Assembly (NCBI RefSeq): GCF_040436315.1
Contig: NZ_AP031572.1
Span: forward strand, 3,472,001-3,536,000
Reading direction: 5' to 3'
DNA length: 64,000 nt
DNA from: Synechocystis sp. LKSZ1
GTDB lineage: Bacteria > Cyanobacteriota > Cyanobacteriia > Cyanobacteriales > Microcystaceae
Both the position numbers and the translations under genes were made by a program. The notes below the pieces were generated by a model. It did not search any database. It had not been told where the DNA came from and worked only from the letters and a program-made list of their open reading frames with translations. Shown piece after piece: positions 1 through 8,347 of the stretch (position 1 is its first letter; each line of letters opens with the position of its first letter).

Positions 1-1
1 T

Positions 2-1072
2 ACCCTCTACAAGCGCATTAATGCCCGCGAACTGTTTAAGCACATCATGCGGGCCCAGGTGGAAACGGGGATGCCCTACCTGGCCTTTAAGGACACCCTG
101 AACCGAGCCAATCCCAACAAGCACGATGGCTATATTCCAGGGGTTAATCTTTGTACTGAATCCTTTAGTAACGTTACCCCAGGACAAACAGCTCACTGCT
201 GTAATCTGGTCAGCCTCAACTTGGCCAACCTGGATGATAAAGACCTACCCCAGATGAGTCAGATCGCGGTGCGTCTGCTGGATAACACCATTGACCTCAC
301 CCATCCCCCCTTTGCCGAGGCCCAGGAGCATAATCGCCGTTACCGCACCATTGGTGTGGGTTGCATGGGCCTGGCGGATTGGCTGGCCAAACGTCGTCTC
401 AGCTACGACAGTTTGACGGAAATTAACCGTCTCTTTGAAGAAATGGGCTACTGGTGTACCCAGGCCTCCATGGAGTTAGCCAAGGAACGGGGCTTTTATC
501 CAGCCTTCCCCGGTAGTGATTGGAGCCAGGGCCTGCTGATCGGTTCTAAGCCTGTGGCGTGGTTTAGCCAAAACGCCGCCAAGCCAGAGCGCTGGGCCAA
601 ATTAGCGGACGATATCCAGACCTACGGCATCCGTAATTCCCACATTACCGCCATTGCCCCCAATACCTCTTCGTCCCTGGTACAGGGCTGTACCGCCAGT
701 ATTTTGCCGGTTTATAGCCGCTTTTTCTACGACAAATGGGCCAAGGGCACCGTCCCCATCGCGCCCCCCTTCATCAATAACTGTTTCTGGTTTTATCCCG
801 AAAACAAGACCCTGAATCAAGTCAAGGTCGTCAAGGCCGTAGCGGCTATGCAACAGTGGATTGATACCGGGATTTCCATGGAGTTGCTGTTTAACCTCAA
901 TCAAGGGGTCTATTTCCCTGACGATCCGGAGCGGAGCCTCAACGCCAAGGATATTTTTGAGACGCTAGTACTGGCCTGGGAATCGGGTTGCAAGGCCATT
1001 TACTATATCCGCACCGTCCAAAAAGACAACTTTAAAGAAGCAGACGCCGATTGTGTCGCCTGTGCCAACTAG
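2..1072 (+). CDS. nrdA: Class I ribonucleoside-diphosphate reductase alpha subunit (5' end outside window)
   Basis: Large subunit of class I ribonucleotide reductase, which reduces ribonucleoside diphosphates to deoxyribonucleotides with a radical supplied by NrdB. The frame is open from base 2, so the N-terminal half (any ATP cone and the first active-site cysteine) lies outside. Visible family features: the N-x-C-x-E active-site motif (NLCTE, just after 'IPGV', codons near 146-160), the following CCNLVSLNL stretch where the second redox cysteine falls, the paired tyrosines of the radical path in YYIRT near the C-terminus, and a cysteine pair CxxC in the last six residues (CVACAN) as expected for the swinging thiol arm. 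The arm spacing is shorter than the E. coli one. The next gene starts 4 bp after the stop. Confidence 0.93.
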   Translation, partial: TLYKRINARELFKHIMRAQVETGMPYLAFKDTLNRANPNKHDGYIPGVNLCTESFSNVTPGQTAHCCNLVSLNLANLDDKDLPQMSQIAVRLLDNTIDLTHPPFAEAQEHNRRYRTIGVGCMGLADWLAKRRLSYDSLTEINRLFEEMGYWCTQASMELAKERGFYPAFPGSDWSQGLLIGSKPVAWFSQNAAKPERWAKLADDIQTYGIRNSHITAIAPNTSSSLVQGCTASILPVYSRFFYDKWAKGTVPIAPPFINNCFWFYPENKTLNQVKVVKAVAAMQQWIDTGISMELLFNLNQGVYFPDDPERSLNAKDIFETLVLAWESGCKAIYYIRTVQKDNFKEADADCVACAN

Positions 1073-1076
1073 GGCC

Positions 1077-1616
1077 ATGGAGAACTTTGTCCTTACGCCC
1101 TTTACCCCCCTCGCTGCTTTGGACGGGATTACCCTAGCGGGCCAGGTACAACACCAGGGCCTCCAACTAGACCTCTGCTACCGCTTGGGGGGAGACCTGG
1201 GTCGGCTCCAACTTCCCCCAGCGGCCCAGCAGCCCGAACGTCAAGATTATCTCTGGCAACAGACTTGCTTGGAGTTTTTTCTGGCCCCCCAGGGCCAAGC
1301 CCATTATTGGGAATTTAATCTATCTCCCGCGGGCCATTGGAACTGTTATCGCTTTGAGCAGTATCGCCAGGGTATGGCCCCCGAAGTGGCCTATGGGGCC
1401 CTGCCCTTCCAGGTCGAGTATCAGCCCGAGCAGTTGACCCTGCACCTCCGCTTAGACTTGAGTCCGATGCTGACAGGGCCAGAAATTTTAGAGATGGGGA
1501 TTACCGCAGTGCTGGCAGCCAAGGCCGGAGACCTGAGCTATTGGGCCCTGACCCACCCCGGCCCCGTTGCCGATTTTCACCGTCGAGAGAGTTTTTGTCT
1601 GGCCCTGGCCCCCTAA
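1077..1616 (+). CDS. DOMON-like domain protein
   Basis: 179-residue single-domain protein. I recognise the DOMON-like family seen in many cyanobacteria from the beta-rich body, the 'WQQTCLEFFLAP' strand, the 'YWEFNLSPAGHWNCYRF' strand and the C-terminal 'YWALTHPGPVADFHRRESF' segment. DOMON-type folds bind haem or sugars in other proteins, but the ligand of this group is unknown to me. ATG 1077 is preferred over an upstream in-frame GTG at 1053 because the latter lies inside nrdA. It follows nrdA by 4 bp and may be cotranscribed. The 3' end overlaps the convergent gene by 4 bp. Confidence 0.75.
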   Translation: MENFVLTPFTPLAALDGITLAGQVQHQGLQLDLCYRLGGDLGRLQLPPAAQQPERQDYLWQQTCLEFFLAPQGQAHYWEFNLSPAGHWNCYRFEQYRQGMAPEVAYGALPFQVEYQPEQLTLHLRLDLSPMLTGPEILEMGITAVLAAKAGDLSYWALTHPGPVADFHRRESFCLALAP

Positions 1617-2800
1617 AGATGAAGTTGGATTTCTCGCTTACTGAAGGGTAAATCTTGGTTAATCGCCTCAATTTCCGCCTGCTCCATCTGGTTAATTTCA
1701 TCAATGTAGTAGTTGAGGATTTGGCTCATTTTGGGATGGTAGAAGCGATGGAGGCTGTAGTTGGGGGTGGCGGGAAAACCCCGACGCCGTTTGTGGCGGC
1801 CGCCGGCCCCCGGATCAAATAGCGTAATGCCCTGGGCAATGGCCCATTCGATGGGACGGTAGTAGCAAGCCTCGAAATGCAGACAGTCGTAGTCTTGGTA
1901 ACTGCCCCAATAGCGGCCGTAGAGGCGGTCATTTTTATAGAGACAAAACGATAGGCCAACGGGATGCTCAGGGTCGCCGGTATGGGCGGTAACTAATAGA
2001 ACCCGATGGCGATACTGGGGGTACAACTGGGCAAAAAATTTACGAGTCAGGTATTTACTACCCCAATAAAATTTATCGCAGGTATGGCTATAGAAACGGT
2101 AGATCAGAGGAAAAAGATGGTGGGGAATCTCGTCTCCTGTCAGAACTTGCAGATTTAATCCCGCTTGACCCACTGCTTTGCGTTCCCGTTTAATATTGCG
2201 TCGTTGGTTGGCATTAAAGGCCCCTAAATAATCCTCAAACTGTTGGTAGTTGTGATTTTGCCAAATGTAACTATGGTGGAGCCAACTTCTAAATTCCAGT
2301 TTTTCTAGCAAGGGCCGCCACTGGGGATCGACAAACAGAAAATTACAGCTTGATAATTGATTACGCTGGCAGAATTGGTCGATGGCCCGCACCATTTGCT
2401 GGGTGATTTGTTCCTCATCGACTTCTGGGGCCACTAAAAAACGATAGCCCTCCGCGGGGGTAAAGGGAGTCATTCCCAGCAGTTTGGGATAGTAGGCAAG
2501 GCCGAGACGATGGGCCAAGTCCGCCCATTGGTGATCGAAAACAAATTCACCATAGCTATGGCCCTTGAGGTAGAGGGGCGCGGCCCCGACCAAACGAGAC
2601 CCCTGCCAGAGCGTGAGATGACAAGGTTGCCAGCCCGTATTACTGCCCACACTGCCGGAGGTTTCGAGGTTATGCAACCATTCCCATTCCAAAAAGGGCG
2701 TGGCCAAGGGAAGGGCCAGGGCATCCCACTGGTCTTGGGGAATTTCCGCGATTTTTTGATGCCAGGCCACGCGATAGGCAGAGATAAAGGGATTCGCCAT
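1613..2800 (-). CDS. FemAB-like / GNAT-fold protein (DUF482, COG3146 type)
   Basis: 395 residues, full length for the DUF482 family, a double GNAT-like fold related to FemAB peptidyl transferases. Typical segments: the N-terminal 'TPFLEWEWLHNLETSGSV' block, 'WQPCHLTLW' and 'GAAPLYLKGHSYGEFVFDHQWA', the central 'NANQRRNIKRERKAV' and the C-terminal 'FDPGAGGRHKRRRGF' block, all conserved landmarks of the family. Annotated homologues are called peptidoglycan biosynthesis or N-acetyltransferase proteins without proven substrate; FemAB relatives use aminoacyl-tRNA as donor, and that role here is only inference. Monocistronic, convergent with the DOMON-like gene. Confidence 0.8.
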   Translation of the reverse strand: MANPFISAYRVAWHQKIAEIPQDQWDALALPLATPFLEWEWLHNLETSGSVGSNTGWQPCHLTLWQGSRLVGAAPLYLKGHSYGEFVFDHQWADLAHRLGLAYYPKLLGMTPFTPAEGYRFLVAPEVDEEQITQQMVRAIDQFCQRNQLSSCNFLFVDPQWRPLLEKLEFRSWLHHSYIWQNHNYQQFEDYLGAFNANQRRNIKRERKAVGQAGLNLQVLTGDEIPHHLFPLIYRFYSHTCDKFYWGSKYLTRKFFAQLYPQYRHRVLLVTAHTGDPEHPVGLSFCLYKNDRLYGRYWGSYQDYDCLHFEACYYRPIEWAIAQGITLFDPGAGGRHKRRRGFPATPNYSLHRFYHPKMSQILNYYIDEINQMEQAEIEAINQDLPFSKREIQLHL

Positions 2801-2975
2801 AGCAGGAGGGAGATTGACAGTATTCAGACTTATTATTGAATATCCGGCTCAGAAAAGCTGCTGTTTCAGAGGAGGCAGACCTCAGTGGTCAGGGCGGAGT
2901 TTTGTCGTTAGAACAGGCCATCGGCCCTGTAATCTTAACTACATCCCTTTTTTTTGATCCCATTCCCTGGAGACT

Positions 2976-3491
2976 ATGGTTAGACGACGACGCATATCGG
3001 ATCTCTTACGTGAAGGACTCCAATCGGATGACCGGCCAGCGGCCCCACCTACCAATCCCGAGCCGGCCCCAGTTGTCGAGGCCACGACGGATCTCAACCC
3101 AAACCCCACCGAACTAGAGCGCCTCCAGGGCCAACTGCATCAAGAACGGCAACGTTCGGAACAACTCCAGGGCCAACTCCAAAGCCAACAGCAAGAGATC
3201 CAAGCCCTGACCCAGGCCCTCCAAGACGCAGAAAAGACCCAAGCTAACCTGGCCCAGAGTCAGACCGCGGTGCAGAAGCTCCAGGCCCAGATCCAGCACC
3301 TGGAGGGCAACCTAGCCCAACAGCAACACTTGATTGGCCAACTGGAAAGCCAAGTCGAAACCCTGCAGGCCCTCGCCGATACCCCCTCTACTGTTACCAC
3401 CCTGGTTTCAAAGGCTTTAATCAAACGCTACATAGGCCCTGCTCAACAATTTGCGGTTCTATCTAATGATGATATCGGCTGGTTTGATTAA
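2976..3491 (+). CDS. Coiled-coil protein of unknown function (171 aa)
   Basis: Starts at ATG 2976 with GGAGA just upstream. The N-terminus is basic (MVRRRRISDLLREG), followed by a Pro-rich linker, then about 90 residues of uninterrupted Gln/Leu/Glu heptads (residues roughly 48-138) typical of a long coiled coil, then a short non-coiled C-terminal segment ending in DDIGWFD. I do not recognise a family beyond small cyanobacterial coiled-coil proteins. The Gln- and Leu-rich repeats make similarity searches unreliable. It sits directly before another coiled-coil gene on the same strand, which suggests a shared structural role, but nothing shows what. Confidence 0.65.
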   Translation: MVRRRRISDLLREGLQSDDRPAAPPTNPEPAPVVEATTDLNPNPTELERLQGQLHQERQRSEQLQGQLQSQQQEIQALTQALQDAEKTQANLAQSQTAVQKLQAQIQHLEGNLAQQQHLIGQLESQVETLQALADTPSTVTTLVSKALIKRYIGPAQQFAVLSNDDIGWFD

Positions 3492-3567
3492 GGGAGATTG
3501 CTAACCGCATCGAGAGATCCAGCGCCGCCCTATAATAGGCCAAGGAGTTTTATCGATAGGCGCTATT

Positions 3568-4557
3568 GTGAAAATCCCCCCATTTTCCCTTCCTCAGCCC
3601 AGTTCTGATGGTTCCAACAAACGTCTACGACGCGACCGACTCTGGGGAGCTTTGGGGGCCGGCTGTTTTGTCGCTCTCTTAACTGGAACCGTTACCAGCA
3701 AACTAGAATCAGCACTTGTTTCTGGCCTGGCCACGATTCCGGCCTGCTGGGGCAACCACTGGTGGCAGGAAAGACGGCGCCATCAGGATCAATGCTATCG
3801 CTACTCACAGCTTGTTTACGATATCCAGGCCTTGGAACTCCGCCTGCTGGAGCTGGAACATTATGAAGAACAAATCAACCAAGTCATTGCCGTTGCTGAT
3901 ACCTTTAGTCAACGGATTAGCGACGAAAATCAAAAACTGAAAGCGGAGCATTCCCACCTCAGTCGTCAAATTTCGGCCCTGCAAAATAAGCGCCAGGAAT
4001 TGGGCCAGCGCTTTGCAGAACTCCAACCCCAAAAAGAACAACTGGAAGCGGAATTACAGGAACTCTGTCAGCAAATTGAGATTACAGGTAACCATAAGCA
4101 GGAAATCGAAAAAAATCTGATTGAGAGTACCTATAACCTCAAAATTATTGAAAATACTTGTTACTTTATTCGGGAAGAGCTTGAGCAACTCCATCAAGAA
4201 GTCCTCGACCGTGTGCAATATCGCGAAGAACTGACCCAATCCATCACCTCCCTAGAGCAACAATCCCAAAAGACGAACCAGCAACTGCAATCGATGTTGC
4301 AACAGGAAGACCAGTTACAGACTATGCTGGCCCAGTTAGAAGCCCAAAGGGCCTCGTTGGAAGTAACCTGCGGTGAATTGGCCCACAATATCAGTACCTT
4401 GCAACGGGAAGAGAAAATTCTGTCGGAATCTATCACCGAAAAACAAGAAGAGGTGCAATCCATGGAGAGTTGTTTAACTTACCTGCGCCAGGAATACAAC
4501 AACCTGCCCTCAGAGTCCTTGGCCCTGCCCTTTCTCCGCACGATCCCCCCCGCCTAG
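3568..4557 (+). CDS. Membrane-anchored coiled-coil protein of unknown function (329 aa)
   Basis: GTG start at 3568; an AAGGAG lies about 20 nt upstream, too far for an ideal ribosome site, so the start is not certain. A single hydrophobic segment at about residues 27-59 follows a basic stretch (KRLRRDRLW). From about residue 75 to 315 the protein is almost continuous coiled coil rich in Glu, Gln and Leu. Architecture is that of a membrane-tethered rod. No catalytic motif is visible and I do not recognise the family. It lies 76 bp downstream of another coiled-coil gene and is the last core gene before the AT-rich island. Confidence 0.65.
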   Translation: MKIPPFSLPQPSSDGSNKRLRRDRLWGALGAGCFVALLTGTVTSKLESALVSGLATIPACWGNHWWQERRRHQDQCYRYSQLVYDIQALELRLLELEHYEEQINQVIAVADTFSQRISDENQKLKAEHSHLSRQISALQNKRQELGQRFAELQPQKEQLEAELQELCQQIEITGNHKQEIEKNLIESTYNLKIIENTCYFIREELEQLHQEVLDRVQYREELTQSITSLEQQSQKTNQQLQSMLQQEDQLQTMLAQLEAQRASLEVTCGELAHNISTLQREEKILSESITEKQEEVQSMESCLTYLRQEYNNLPSESLALPFLRTIPPA

Positions 4558-5045
4558 AGTTTTCCTTCTTCCAATCCATTAGAATAAATCCCTGAGGCTC
4601 AGTGACATCACTAACCTCACCCGTCGGATGTATCCCACTTGGCGTCGTGCAATTCAAAATAAGTTTGCTCAATTCGGTGGAAATCATGCTTGAGGCAGAT
4701 AGTCCCACGCACTACATCCGGACATTTTCGGGGTAGCGAATAGTTCAGAAAAAATACACTAATCGGTGTACAAGCTTTGGGGTATACATATTCAGTCCAA
4801 CTTCTTGCCGTCTCTCTATTTGGAGTAATATGTAGAAAAATTCTTAAAAAAATGCGTATGTTTCATGATATTTGAAAACTTTCTGTATAATCTCTAGCTA
4901 TATAAAAGTTTCCACCGCGTTCTATTTTTTTGATATCAGAATTGTAGCCAAAGTTACAAGAGATGGTTGATAGCATAAGCCTTTGTCTTAGATACTAGAT
5001 AATATAATTATGTTTTATAAATCTCTATTTTGAGAAATAAGAGTT
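4558..5045. other. 488-bp intergenic region at the island's left edge
   Basis: No convincing gene. Composition changes from the GGCC-rich style of the core to AT-rich DNA at about 4735. A possible -10 (TATAAT, 5003-5008) lies 37 nt before the downstream ATG, and a second TATAAT at 4886-4891 is present; neither has a good -35 at the usual 16-18 bp. A short minus-strand reading frame over 4557-4708 is not supported by anything I recognise. Confidence 0.5.
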
Positions 5046-6710
5046 ATGTCATTCGACTATATTGGAGCCTTTCCAATTCCTGTAGCAATCCTTCCTGAAA
5101 AACTGCGTAACCTTCTAGAATCTATCAGCTTCGATCCCCAGCAGAGGGTCGAAGTTGCCTGCTTTTTCGAGTCAGATCCACATGGACCTAATGTCGAGCA
5201 TGTATATTTACAAACTGCTGTGGTTGTAGACAATAGAGATGAGCCAATTGAAGTTTTGGATGAAGCTGGACAGGGCGTAGTCAAATTTTGCGTTCCTATA
5301 GATACGAAGGGGGGGGCTTCCAAATTCATCCCATCAATTTCAGGGCAAGATTATGTTATTGCTAGTTGGGGCAATAATTATTTTTATTCCTTTCATTTGG
5401 CTGAGAAAGTTTGGATGACGTTAGGATTGACGCCTCGATGTGTGGGGAATGAGCACCAACGCCTTATCTATGATGATCTTGGCCTTCCTGAATTTGGAGT
5501 CGTAGAAGGTGAAGTTTCCAGCGAGTACTACGGGGAATTAAAGCGCAATGTCAGCTGGAAAATGTCCAATGAGTATTTACGAAAGTATCTTTGGTTACGC
5601 GGGGCCAGAGCAATAAGGGTGTTCTATTACAGGAAGTTGTTCCCTGATCAAGCTGAGCTTCGTGAGCTTATGAAGGGTAACACGCACATTGAACTGAAGC
5701 CTTGTACTGGGCCTGCTTGGTATCTTCTCGATATTCGCCAGCACAACGGTGGCTTATTACTTCAGGTATGGGCATCTGTAGAATCAGTTTCCTGTAAGCT
5801 GTGCCCTGAACAAAGTGCAGATGGTCTTGTGTGGCCAGGAAGTACAGAGCCGATGACTCATAGTCACGCCAATGCTCTGGTTGGGATGAACTCAGTTTAT
5901 TTGGACGACAAGTTTCTTCAGCGTTATGAACAGAACACTTTTTATGACACGGTACCATTTCGGCTTTATGGTGTTTGGCACTGTAGCCCATCATACAAAG
6001 GACAATGGAACTTTACTGATTGTGTCAGGGTGGGGCGGAATCTCATTCAAGTTCCCCTGCGAGAGTTGTACAAGCCAAAGCCAGATCGAGAGATTATCCA
6101 TGCGCATAAATTCGCACTAAGTTCAGCGGAGATCGCACATCTTGACATGGATGCAGAACATATAGTTGCGAAAACACAGCGACTTCTTGACCAACTTTTA
6201 TGGTTAGGGGATAACCTGTCGAGACTTGGTGCGTTGTTCGGGTTGGCAAAGACTGGAGCAGATCTGGTTGGATTTTCGCGCGAGGAGTTGCAGTCGAACA
6301 GTTGGGCGCAGTATCCAAACCTATGCAAGTTGGCTCAGGTTGCCCCCTTGGACATGTCCCAGCAAGACTTTCTTGCAAGGTGCAAAAGCCTACATGAAAT
6401 CTGGCAGAAATTTCCCAACGGATATCTGAAGAGACTACTTGAAAAAGCAGGTTGTCCGCGTGTTGCCATTAAAGAGCTAGGGTCAATCAAGTTGCTCCAA
6501 GCACTGACAAATATTATTCAACAGTTAAATAGGCACGAGGAACCGATCGATACCTTCAGCTCGACTTCTGAACATGAAGGATGGTCCGACAGAAATGACG
6601 CTATGGCATTTTTATTCCTGAACAATGATTTACGAATTGCCGACGCGCACGAGTCCTTTAGCAAATGCCTTCAAACTCTTCAAAATATGGGTTTTGACCA
6701 GAAGTGTTGA
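5046..6710 (+). CDS. Unrecognised accessory protein, 3' end replaced by IS sequence
   Basis: 554-residue reading frame with no family I can name. It starts at ATG 5046 in AT-rich DNA with a weak AAGAG before it. No signal peptide or membrane segment is visible; the N-terminal 350 residues look like mixed alpha/beta and the last 200 mainly helical. Only residues 1-551 are native: the coding sequence reaches GGT TTT GAC at 6690-6698, and the last three residues (QKC) and stop are read from the left inverted repeat of an IS4-family element. The missing 37 codons are intact at 7884-7997, so the ancestral protein had 588 residues. Near the end, R530-IADA-H535 matches the Rx4-6H signature of HEPN ribonuclease domains, which is suggestive only. 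The neighbouring toxin-antitoxin pair and the base composition point to an accessory, perhaps defence-type, locus. Confidence 0.7.
   Translation: MSFDYIGAFPIPVAILPEKLRNLLESISFDPQQRVEVACFFESDPHGPNVEHVYLQTAVVVDNRDEPIEVLDEAGQGVVKFCVPIDTKGGASKFIPSISGQDYVIASWGNNYFYSFHLAEKVWMTLGLTPRCVGNEHQRLIYDDLGLPEFGVVEGEVSSEYYGELKRNVSWKMSNEYLRKYLWLRGARAIRVFYYRKLFPDQAELRELMKGNTHIELKPCTGPAWYLLDIRQHNGGLLLQVWASVESVSCKLCPEQSADGLVWPGSTEPMTHSHANALVGMNSVYLDDKFLQRYEQNTFYDTVPFRLYGVWHCSPSYKGQWNFTDCVRVGRNLIQVPLRELYKPKPDREIIHAHKFALSSAEIAHLDMDAEHIVAKTQRLLDQLLWLGDNLSRLGALFGLAKTGADLVGFSREELQSNSWAQYPNLCKLAQVAPLDMSQQDFLARCKSLHEIWQKFPNGYLKRLLEKAGCPRVAIKELGSIKLLQALTNIIQQLNRHEEPIDTFSSTSEHEGWSDRNDAMAFLFLNNDLRIADAHESFSKCLQTLQNMGFDQKC
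6690..6698. repeat. Target-site duplication, left copy
   Basis: GGTTTTGAC immediately before the left IS end. The same nine bases occur at 7875-7883 immediately after the right end. Including neighbouring matching bases the shared string is TGGGTTTTGAC (6688-6698 and 7873-7883). Confidence 0.88.
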
Positions 6711-6737
6711 ATGTTAGAAGAAAATCAAAAAGGTAAA

Positions 6738-6763
6738 GCCCCTAAACTTGTATAATTAGGGGC
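6738..6763 (+). terminator. Hairpin before the transposase gene
   Basis: Perfect 8-bp stem GCCCCTAA / TTAGGGGC with a 10-nt loop, 21 bp before the transposase ATG. It is followed by an A-rich, not T-rich, stretch on the plus strand and is flanked by direct repeats AAAATCAAAA (6721-6730 and 6766-6775). It could block read-through transcription or translation from the host gene into the transposase, a device known in several IS families; this role is inference. Confidence 0.4.
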
Positions 6764-6784
6764 ACAAAATCAAAATAACTGAAT

Positions 6785-7807
6785 ATGATTATATCAAACT
6801 TTCCTCAAGTTGTGCAAAAGCATCTGGGTCACTTGCCCAAAAAGGATTATCCAGAACTGGACACCTTTAAGTTTGTCTCAATTTGGCTAAGTTTCGTGCT
6901 AGACCAAAGCCAAACAAGCATGAGAAGTCAATTCAAGAGATTAAACGCGAGAGGAGAGTCAGTAGATATATCGACCTTCTCAAAAGCAAGTAAAAAGCGA
7001 AACCCAAAGGTTTTTAAAGAAATATTAAAAAAGCTAAAAAAAGAAGTAGAAGTCTCTCGAGAACCAGAAAAAAGGGAACTGGTTTTGTTTCCACTGGACT
7101 CAACAGTGATATCGTTAACGAGCAAATTATTATGGAGACAAGGACATCATCAGGTAAAACTATTTAGTGGGATTAATTTAGACACAGGAGCCCCAGGAGG
7201 AATAGTAATTAATTTTGGTCAAGGGCATGATAGTAAATATGGGAATGAAACGATAGAAGCAACGCCAGAGAATGGAGTTGGGATAATGGATAGAGGATTT
7301 TGTAGTCTAGCAAGAATAGCAAAACTGCAAGAAGAGAAAGAGCGTTACTTTGTGTTAAGAACAAAGAACAATATAAGCTTAAATATGCTGGAAAATGGAA
7401 AGTATGAAATAGGAAGTGGGAAGGAAAAGCTAGAAGGAAGAGTAGTAGTATTTAGTGATAGAGAAGAAAGAACAGAGTTTAGGTTGGCAACAAATTTACC
7501 AGAAGAGGGAGAGGGAGGAATAAGTAATGAAGAGATAGCTGAGTTTTATCGATTGCGTTGGCAAATAGAACTATTATGGAAGTTCTTAAAAATGCACTTA
7601 AAGTTGGACAGGCTAATCACTAAAAATACAAACGGAATAGAGATTCAGATTTATAGTTGCCTGATTGGATATTTAATGTTGAGATTGGTAAGAATTCCGA
7701 AAGAGTTTGGGGAATCTTTATTAGATAAGCTACGGTATTTACAGGCATTTATGTGTGAAAAAATAAGTTATGTACACTGGCTAAGAGAGTTAGTGGTAAA
7801 TTGTTGA
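6785..7807 (+). CDS. IS4-family DDE transposase
   Basis: 340 residues, full length for a compact IS4-group transposase. DDE catalytic residues are recognisable: first Asp in 'FPLDSTVI', second Asp in 'GIMDRGF', and the glutamate in the diagnostic Y-(2)-R-(3)-E-(6)-K signature, here YRLRWQIELLWKFLK, which is perfect. The gene has much lower GC and more AGA/ATA codons than the core genes, consistent with transfer. It has no frameshift or missing catalytic residue, so the element may still be active. It lies inside the 6699-7874 element. Confidence 0.95.
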   Translation: MIISNFPQVVQKHLGHLPKKDYPELDTFKFVSIWLSFVLDQSQTSMRSQFKRLNARGESVDISTFSKASKKRNPKVFKEILKKLKKEVEVSREPEKRELVLFPLDSTVISLTSKLLWRQGHHQVKLFSGINLDTGAPGGIVINFGQGHDSKYGNETIEATPENGVGIMDRGFCSLARIAKLQEEKERYFVLRTKNNISLNMLENGKYEIGSGKEKLEGRVVVFSDREERTEFRLATNLPEEGEGGISNEEIAEFYRLRWQIELLWKFLKMHLKLDRLITKNTNGIEIQIYSCLIGYLMLRLVRIPKEFGESLLDKLRYLQAFMCEKISYVHWLRELVVNC

Positions 7808-7874
7808 ATCTGGGCTTTTACAGAATCGTTGTGTCTATTCCTTGGTGGTTCAAATAAACCATTCAATATTTCTG

Positions 7875-7883
7875 GGTTTTGAC
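7875..7883. repeat. Target-site duplication, right copy
   Basis: Second copy of GGTTTTGAC. It encodes Gly-Phe-Asp in frame with the severed 3' end of the interrupted gene, exactly as the left copy does for the front part. Confidence 0.88.
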
Positions 7884-7997
7884 ATTGCTCATATAAATGA
7901 TGGATATGGATTAGCACTAGATTTTGTAATGGACGGAGTAATTGACTCTCTACAGATCTTTAACTCCGCTACTGCATGCTTGCTCAATCGCTCATAG
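7884..7997 (+). pseudogene. Severed 3' end of the IS-interrupted gene
   Basis: Directly after the right target duplication the frame continues for 37 sense codons to TAG at 7995-7997. The peptide starts IAHINDGYGLALDF and ends ATACLLNRS. It is in the same frame, relative to the duplicated GGT TTT GAC, as the front part at 5046-6698. Joining the two at the duplication restores a 588-residue product. The fragment has no start of its own. Confidence 0.85.
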
Positions 7998-8347
7998 GAA
8001 AGCTAAAAAAGCCTGAAGTAGATGTCAAATAGAAGTGCAACATTATAAACAAGGCCAAACCTCCAATTGATGCCATTGAGCTTATTTAGTTTGCGCAGTA
8101 GTGGCTAACAATTGACTACCAGCACGATAACGCTATAACGACTTATCCATAACCCCCGATGAAACATTCTCCCCATCACCGATGATAGCCTGGGGAAGCA
8201 AGCATTTATCCCGCCGATACTGACCCGTTGCACAGTCCTCACGGCCGGACTGGCGCAGGGCCAACAGGATAGATTCAATGTTGACATACGGCAATATGCC
8301 GGATATGCTTGATTCATAGGTTTATCTCATTGTATGGGTCTAACGCC
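7998..8347. other. 350-bp stretch between the broken gene and the toxin-antitoxin pair
   Basis: No intact gene. On the minus strand about 60 codons (8140-8320) read in a style like the Cys/Gly-rich tails of cyanobacterial transposon-associated TnpB proteins (contains CATGQYRRDKCLLPQ and ends VMDKSL), so a decayed element end is possible, but I cannot confirm it. Promoter elements for the downstream pair were not clear. Confidence 0.25.

Larger units (their letters stand above)
6699..7874 (+). mobile_element. IS4-family insertion sequence, 1176 bp
   Basis: Complete element bounded by 15-bp terminal inverted repeats starting CAGAA and ending TTGAATG (6699-6713 and the complement of 7860-7874, 13 of 15 identical). 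It carries one transposase gene and is flanked by a target duplication, GGTTTTGAC at 6690-6698 and 7875-7883; the match extends to TGGGTTTTGAC, so 9 to 11 bp depending on where the ends are drawn. A 9-13 bp duplication is usual for IS4-type elements. Subterminal inverted motifs GTAAAGCCCC (6733-6742) and GGGCTTTTAC (7812-7821) lie inside the ends. The insertion interrupts the preceding gene and keeps its frame on both sides. Confidence 0.92.

Noticed and set aside
1053-1616. GTG 1053 as the start of the DOMON-like protein
   Set aside because: It lies inside nrdA; ATG 1077 follows the nrdA stop directly.
2836-3117. A 93-codon plus-strand frame before the first coiled-coil gene
   Set aside because: It overlaps the coiled-coil gene, has no family resemblance and no ribosome site.
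8105-8320. A real gene on the minus strand (70 codons)
   Set aside because: No start signals and only a vague resemblance to TnpB tails in a different frame; kept as a low-confidence remnant only.
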